Source of the DNA: RPQJ01 sp963754535
GTDB taxonomy: Bacteria; Pseudomonadota; Gammaproteobacteria; Steroidobacterales; Steroidobacteraceae
Reading direction: 5' to 3'
Assembly (NCBI GenBank): GCA_963754535.1
Contig: CAVWGG010000016.1
Span: 62,001 to 126,000, forward strand
DNA length: 64,000 nt
Made by a program: the position numbers and the translations under genes. Under the pieces are notes generated by a model that was given only the letters and a program-made list of their open reading frames with translations, did no database searches and had not been told where the DNA came from. This document shows positions 60,049 through 64,000 of the stretch, piece by piece; within the stretch, counting starts at the first letter, position 1, and each line of letters begins with the position of its first letter.

Positions 60049-60545
60049 GGGGCCGTGTCGATCCATTCGAGCAGCAACTCGAACGCGCCCGCCTGCTTGT
60101 CACTGACCATCAAACCGAGCTGGCGGACCTTCCCGGGATCGAGCGGACCGGCGCCCGTGACAGGGCGACCGCGAAAGCTGGCGACGAAGCTCGCGACCGG
60201 CAATTCGACTTCGGCCCACTCGCCGCGCGGCGGCTGGAAGCGCGCCTGGTATTGCACGCCATCGAAGCCGTCATCCGTGCGCGCGGTGAATTTGTAGTGA
60301 CGGCCGTCGCCGCGGCAACGCACGACGAAAGCTTGCGCGCCCGCCGTGTTCCACGTGCGTGGTTCCGTGCGCACCGACGCGAAGCCACCGCCGTGCTGCA
60401 GCGATACGACACCGCTGTAACATGCAATGCCGCGCGAATACGGCTGCAGCATGCTCTGCGAGACGCCGCCCATCACCACGTCGTCGATGGGATGCCAGTC
60501 CGTCGTCGCGCCCTCGTCAGCGAAATCGATCAGCCGTTCAGCCAA
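60045..60545 (-). CDS. CIA30-family protein (NADH dehydrogenase assembly-like)
   Basis: This 166-residue soluble protein has a galactose-binding-like fold of the CIA30/NDUFAF1 family, seen in WHPIDDVVMGGVSQS (17-31) and in GEWAEVELPVASFVASFRG (about 107-125). The eukaryotic relative helps build complex I; bacterial function is not established. It overlaps the upstream alcohol dehydrogenase gene by eight bases and shares a CTAG with the end of the convergent Omp85-type gene. Confidence 0.85.
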   Translation of the reverse strand: MAERLIDFADEGATTDWHPIDDVVMGGVSQSMLQPYSRGIACYSGVVSLQHGGGFASVRTEPRTWNTAGAQAFVVRCRGDGRHYKFTARTDDGFDGVQYQARFQPPRGEWAEVELPVASFVASFRGRPVTGAGPLDPGKVRQLGLMVSDKQAGAFELLLEWIDTAP

Positions 60546-61668
60546 TCTCGATCACCTGCCGGATCGACGCGCCGGCGGCGAGCCGGTCGAACGCGCCGTT
60601 GATGTCATCGAGACGGATGCGCTCGCTCAGCAGCTTGTCCACCGGCAGTCGTCCTGCACGGTACCACTCGATGTACTGCGGGATATCACGCTCGGGCACG
60701 CAGCTGCCGAGGTAGCTGCCCTTCAGCGTTCGCTCCTCGGCGACGAGGCTGACGTGCGAGAACGAGACCTGCTGCTGCGGATGCGGCAGTCCCGCGGACA
60801 CCGTCGTGCCGCCTCGGCGTGTCACGCGGTAGGCGAGCTCGAGCGCGCGTGCCGAGCCCGCCATCTCGAACGCAAAGGCGACACCGCCGCCGGTCGCTTC
60901 GCGCACGCGGTCGACGCAGTCCGGTTCTGCCGCGTTGACGGTCAGCGTGGCGCCGAGTTCGCGCGCCTTGGCCAGTTTCGACGCATTGAGGTCGATTGCG
61001 ACGATCGACCTGGCTTCGAGCATGTGTCCTGCCAGCAGTGCGGCGAGGCCGACGCCGCCCAGCCCGATCACCGCGAGCGACGAGTGCTTTGGCATGGCTG
61101 CCGTGTTGACCACCGCGCCTACGCCCGTGATGACTGCGCAGCCGAAAAGGGCCGCTTCCGCGAATGGCAGCGTGGGATCGACCCGCACCAGCGAGCGGCG
61201 CGACACCGTCGTCCACTCGGCAAAGCCGGACACGCCCAGGTGATGATTGACCGGCGCACCGTGCTGGCAGAGCCGGCGCTCGCCGGACAGCAGCGTGCCC
61301 GCGGTGTTCGATGCGAGTCCGGGCTCGCACAACGCAGGCCGGCCCGCGACGCAGGGGCCGCACACGCCGCAGCTCGGCACGAACGACGCGACGACGTGAT
61401 CGCCCCGCTGCAGGTCCGTCACGCCGTGGCCGACTTCTTCGACCACGCCCGCCATCTCGTGGCCGAGCACCATGGGCAGCGGACGTGGCCGGTTGCCGTC
61501 GATCACCGAGAGATCGGAATGGCAGAGCCCCGCGGCCCGCACGCGGACCAGCACTTCGCCGGGTCCCGGTGGCGCGAGATCGAACTCTTCGATCACGAGC
61601 GGCCTGGATTGGGCGTAGGGGCCGGGACGACCCAGCTCGCGCAGCACGGCGGCCTTGGTTTTGATCAT
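60538..61668 (-). CDS. Zinc-dependent alcohol dehydrogenase (class III-like)
   Basis: This 376-residue dehydrogenase has catalytic zinc ligands Cys49 (GLCHSD) and His70-Glu71 (GHEMAG), structural zinc cysteines 100, 103, 106 and 114, and the NAD fold GLGGVGLAAL. It belongs to the long-chain/class III group acting on alcohols or aldehydes; the substrate is not clear. The ATG at 61668 fits the family start (KTKAAVLRELGRP). It forms an operon with the CIA30 gene and is divergent from the thioesterase. Confidence 0.9.
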   Translation of the reverse strand: MIKTKAAVLRELGRPGPYAQSRPLVIEEFDLAPPGPGEVLVRVRAAGLCHSDLSVIDGNRPRPLPMVLGHEMAGVVEEVGHGVTDLQRGDHVVASFVPSCGVCGPCVAGRPALCEPGLASNTAGTLLSGERRLCQHGAPVNHHLGVSGFAEWTTVSRRSLVRVDPTLPFAEAALFGCAVITGVGAVVNTAAMPKHSSLAVIGLGGVGLAALLAGHMLEARSIVAIDLNASKLAKARELGATLTVNAAEPDCVDRVREATGGGVAFAFEMAGSARALELAYRVTRRGGTTVSAGLPHPQQQVSFSHVSLVAEERTLKGSYLGSCVPERDIPQYIEWYRAGRLPVDKLLSERIRLDDINGAFDRLAAGASIRQVIEIG

Positions 61669-61755
61669 GGGTCGAGCGTAGCCCAAGCGCGCCGCCACCC
61701 TCCACTGCAATAATGCGTGCGCCGACAGACCAGTGCGCCGTTGGAGTAAGACAAC

Positions 61756-62235
61756 ATGACCATAGACGCAGCGGCGGCGAAGCCGCTACCCACGCGCCGC
61801 GACGAGTTTCCCGTCCTGCGCACCATCACCACGCGCTGGATGGACAATGACCAGTATGGCCACGTCAACAACGTCGTGTACTACTCGTACTTCGACACGG
61901 CCGTGAACGGTTACCTGATCGAAGCGAGCGGTTGCGACGTGCGCGAGCTGCCGGCCATCGGCATCGTCGCGGAGACGAGCTGCAAGTTCATGAGCGAGCT
62001 GAGCTTTCCGGACACGGTCTACGCCGGGCTCGCGCTCGAGCGGCTCGGCAACTCGAGCGTCGTGTACCGCATCGGCTTGTTCCGTAACCAGGCGACCGAA
62101 CCCGCCGCCATCGGCCGGTTCGTGCACGTGTACGTCGACAGCACGACCCGACGTCCGGTGCCGATTCCGCCGCAGGTGCATGCGGCGTTGAAGACGCTGG
62201 ACGAGGGCTACGCCGGGTTTGCGGCAATACCGTGA
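61756..62235 (+). CDS. Acyl-CoA thioesterase, hotdog fold (4HBT/YbgC-like)
   Basis: This 159-residue protein has the 4-hydroxybenzoyl-CoA thioesterase signature MDNDQYGHVNNVVYYSYFDTA (split: about 29-39 and 40-49), with the catalytic Asp in that stretch. It hydrolyses acyl-CoA or acyl-ACP thioesters. The hotdog fold would form a tetramer. It lies on the plus strand 87 bases from the divergent dehydrogenase and upstream of cmoA, with a 94-base gap. Confidence 0.9.
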   Translation: MTIDAAAAKPLPTRRDEFPVLRTITTRWMDNDQYGHVNNVVYYSYFDTAVNGYLIEASGCDVRELPAIGIVAETSCKFMSELSFPDTVYAGLALERLGNSSVVYRIGLFRNQATEPAAIGRFVHVYVDSTTRRPVPIPPQVHAALKTLDEGYAGFAAIP

Positions 62236-62329
62236 GTGCAATGATGGCGCACGGCCACGGGTTTCCCACGATATGGCCGAGCATGGCGATCGTCCCAGAA
62301 TCGGGCCGGACTCCGAAGCTCAGGAAAAC

Positions 62330-63073
62330 ATGGCAATGAGGAACGAACCGACCAAGGACCGAGTTTTTGCGGAAGAACGCGAGGCCATCGCCGACTTCCG
62401 CTTCGGCGCCGAAGTTGCACAGGTCTTCGATGACATGCTGTCGCGATCGGTGCCTTTCTACGGTGAAATCCAGCGCATGGTCGCGGAGCTTGCCCAGGAC
62501 GTCGTCGTGCCCGGCAGCAGCGTCTACGACCTGGGCTGCTCGACCGGCACGACGATGCTGCTGCTCGACCGGGCGCTGCCCGAGGACGTGAACTTCATCG
62601 GTGTCGATGACTCCCGCGACATGCTCGTCAAGTGCGAGGAGAAGCTGCGCGAACTCCAGGTCAAGCGCAAGGTGAGTCTGGAGTGCACCGACCTGCATCA
62701 GGGCGTCGAGATCAAGGACGCATCGCTCGTCACGATGGTGCTGACGTTGCAGTTCCTGCGGCCGCTGCATCGCGAGCGGCTGATCGGCGACATCTACAAG
62801 GGCCTGCGGGAGAACGGCGGCCTGATCCTGGTCGAGAAAGTGCTCGGCGAGGACTCGCATTTCAACCGTCTCTTCATCAAGCACTACTACGACTACAAGC
62901 GGCGCAATGGTTACTCGGAGACCGAGATCGCGCAGAAGCGCGAGGCGCTCGAGAACGTCCTGATCCCGTACAAGCTCCTCGAAAACCGGGAGTTGCTGCT
63001 GAAGGCCGGCTTCCGCTACGTGGACGTGTTCTTCAAGTGGTACAACTTCTGCGGCATCGTCGCGATCAAGTGA
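62330..63073 (+). CDS. cmoA: Carboxy-S-adenosyl-L-methionine synthase (CmoA-like)
   Basis: This 247-residue protein has the SAM-binding motif YDLGCSTGTT (about 65-74) and the CmoA-specific tail KRRNGYSETEIAQKREALENV (split about 188-208), close to E. coli CmoA. CmoA makes carboxy-SAM from SAM and prephenate; CmoB uses it to modify wobble uridine 34 in tRNA. Prephenate is made by chorismate mutase, and a chorismate-mutase gene lies two genes downstream. The ATG at 62330 has AGGAA nine bases upstream; an ATG two codons later is also possible. No cmoB is visible. Confidence 0.82.
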   Translation: MAMRNEPTKDRVFAEEREAIADFRFGAEVAQVFDDMLSRSVPFYGEIQRMVAELAQDVVVPGSSVYDLGCSTGTTMLLLDRALPEDVNFIGVDDSRDMLVKCEEKLRELQVKRKVSLECTDLHQGVEIKDASLVTMVLTLQFLRPLHRERLIGDIYKGLRENGGLILVEKVLGEDSHFNRLFIKHYYDYKRRNGYSETEIAQKREALENVLIPYKLLENRELLLKAGFRYVDVFFKWYNFCGIVAIK

Positions 63074-63077
63074 CGCC

Positions 63078-63794
63078 ATGATGCTGGCAAATATCGGCGA
63101 TTTCCTGTTTCGGTTCCGCAACCTGATCTTTCCGCTGTGCCTGCCGCTGGCGCTGCTCCCGGGGCCGCCGCTGTTCGGTAACGTGCTGGTAGCGGCGACG
63201 ACGGGGTTCCTGATCGCGGCGACGGGAGAAGCGGTCCGGGCGGGCACCATCGGTCTGCAGTACATCGTGCGCGGCGGCAAAGACCGGCGCGTGTACGCGA
63301 AGGATCTCGTCACCGGGGGTCTGTACGCGCACACGCGGAATCCGATGTACGTCGGCAACATGCTGATCCTGGTCGGACTCGCCGTCGCCTCGAATTCCTG
63401 GACTTGCGTAGCAGTGGCGATCCCGTTCTACGCGTTCGTATGCGCCGCGATCGTGGCCGCCGAGGAACGTTACCTGCGGGGGCGGTTCGGCGCCGATTTC
63501 GACGCGTACTGTCACGACGTGCCGCGCTGGCTGCCGCGTCTGCCGGGCATCGGCGCCACGCTCGCAGACCATAGCTTCAACTGGCGGCGAGTCGTGCTCA
63601 AGGAATACGGCACGCCGACCGGTTGGGTCCTGGCCTGGGGCGTACTCGTGTTCTGGAACCTCACCCGGTCCGACGGCGGCACGGACGCTCATCACCCGGC
63701 CGTGAGTGCCGTCGCCGTCATCGTGGCTGCAATGCTGGTGTTCTGGATATTCGCGCGGATCGTGAAGAAGTCGCAACGCTGGGGCAAGGTGTGA
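63078..63794 (+). CDS. Isoprenylcysteine carboxyl methyltransferase-like membrane protein
   Basis: This 238-residue membrane protein has five or six helices and the ICMT/PEMT C-terminal motif: GGLYAHTRNPMYVGNMLILVG (split about 75-95) for SAM binding and EERYLRGRFGADFDAY (about 130-145). Bacterial members methylate lipids or small molecules; the substrate is unknown. It starts four bases after cmoA, so the two form an operon, and overlaps the next gene by GTGA. Confidence 0.88.
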   Translation: MMLANIGDFLFRFRNLIFPLCLPLALLPGPPLFGNVLVAATTGFLIAATGEAVRAGTIGLQYIVRGGKDRRVYAKDLVTGGLYAHTRNPMYVGNMLILVGLAVASNSWTCVAVAIPFYAFVCAAIVAAEERYLRGRFGADFDAYCHDVPRWLPRLPGIGATLADHSFNWRRVVLKEYGTPTGWVLAWGVLVFWNLTRSDGGTDAHHPAVSAVAVIVAAMLVFWIFARIVKKSQRWGKV

Positions 63795-64000
63795 GCGACC
63801 ACACGTCGCGCAGTGTTGTGCCGCAGGCAAGTCCGTCCGAGCCGCGGTTGGAAGCATTACAGGCGCTGCGCCTGAGGATCGACCAGCAGGATAGGAACAT
63901 CCTGCAGGCCATCGAGCAGCGCGGTCGCATCGTCGAGGAGATTCTGGCGCTCAAGCAGATGGCCGGCTTCCCGGCGTTCGACGCGATTCGCGAGCGGCAA
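63791..64000 (+). CDS. Chorismate mutase (AroQ type), 3' end outside window
   Basis: From the GTG at 63791, which overlaps the previous stop (GTGA), 70 residues are visible before the window ends. After a short Ser/Pro-rich lead, LRLRIDQQDRNILQAIEQRGRIVEEILALK shows the first helix of the AroQ chorismate-mutase fold with the Arg and Lys positions expected for substrate binding. It may be a mutase alone or the N-terminus of a bifunctional P-protein. It turns chorismate to prephenate, the substrate CmoA uses. Confidence 0.75.
   Translation, partial: MSDHTSRSVVPQASPSEPRLEALQALRLRIDQQDRNILQAIEQRGRIVEEILALKQMAGFPAFDAIRERQ

Overview
The window is GC-rich (mostly 65-70% by eye), densely coded DNA from a gammaproteobacterium. 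The case for that class rests on a CmoA-type tRNA-modification enzyme, a proteobacterial GshA, a YdcSTUV-PatD-type putrescine module, thioredoxin 2, CbpA/CbpM and cbb3 oxidase genes in gammaproteobacterial order. FixL/FixJ, a class I PHA synthase and an 1153-residue single-chain pyruvate carboxylase point to a Steroidobacterales/Nevskiales/Xanthomonadales-like lineage. That placement is inference. I see no rRNA, tRNA, CRISPR array, transposase or prophage gene.

Left part (1-24.7 kb). A LysR regulator cut by the window edge is followed by a GNAT acetyltransferase, an Asp/Asn beta-hydroxylase, a 5'-3' exonuclease and a structured gene-free gap with a terminator. Next come a minus-strand putrescine ABC importer and gamma-aminobutyraldehyde dehydrogenase operon, a YceI/cytochrome b561 group, ferrochelatase, an MFS exporter, succinate-semialdehyde dehydrogenase and a dienelactone hydrolase. 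A FadI-like thiolase and the first of two tandem DUF885 lipoproteins each carry one apparent +1 frameshift. The second DUF885 copy is intact but has lost the family's motif residues. Glutamate-cysteine ligase follows.

Middle part (24.7-48.3 kb). Isoaspartyl peptidase and pyruvate carboxylase are followed by thioredoxin 2, cbpA-cbpM and a VIT/CCC1 transporter with a ferritin-like head. Then comes an oxygen-response block: a receiver-only protein, FixJ, a FixL that keeps the haem-PAS His and Arg, Hsp20, a ten-gene cbb3 oxidase operon (ccoNOQP, a small membrane protein, ccoG, a short fixH, ccoI, ccoS, a TauE/SafE protein), a tandem universal stress protein and a REC-PAS-GGDEF-EAL protein.

Right part (48.3-64 kb). 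A TetR-controlled ABC exporter (HlyD-like lipoprotein, ATPase, permease), a lower-GC GNAT gene bracketed by strong inverted repeats, PHA synthase, an FAD reductase, a PII protein, a thioredoxin-like ferredoxin, quinone oxidoreductase, an Omp85-type outer-membrane protein, CIA30, alcohol dehydrogenase, thioesterase, CmoA, an isoprenylcysteine-methyltransferase-like protein and a chorismate mutase cut by the window end.

The most unusual feature is a dispersed repeat: four arrays of the heptamer GGGGTTA (3-4 units). Each sits on or within 10 bases of the stop codon of a gene (trxC, cbpM, the VIT gene and the GGDEF-EAL gene), always with the G-rich strand as the coding strand and always followed by GTCGGA. 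In three of the four cases the repeat itself supplies the stop codon.
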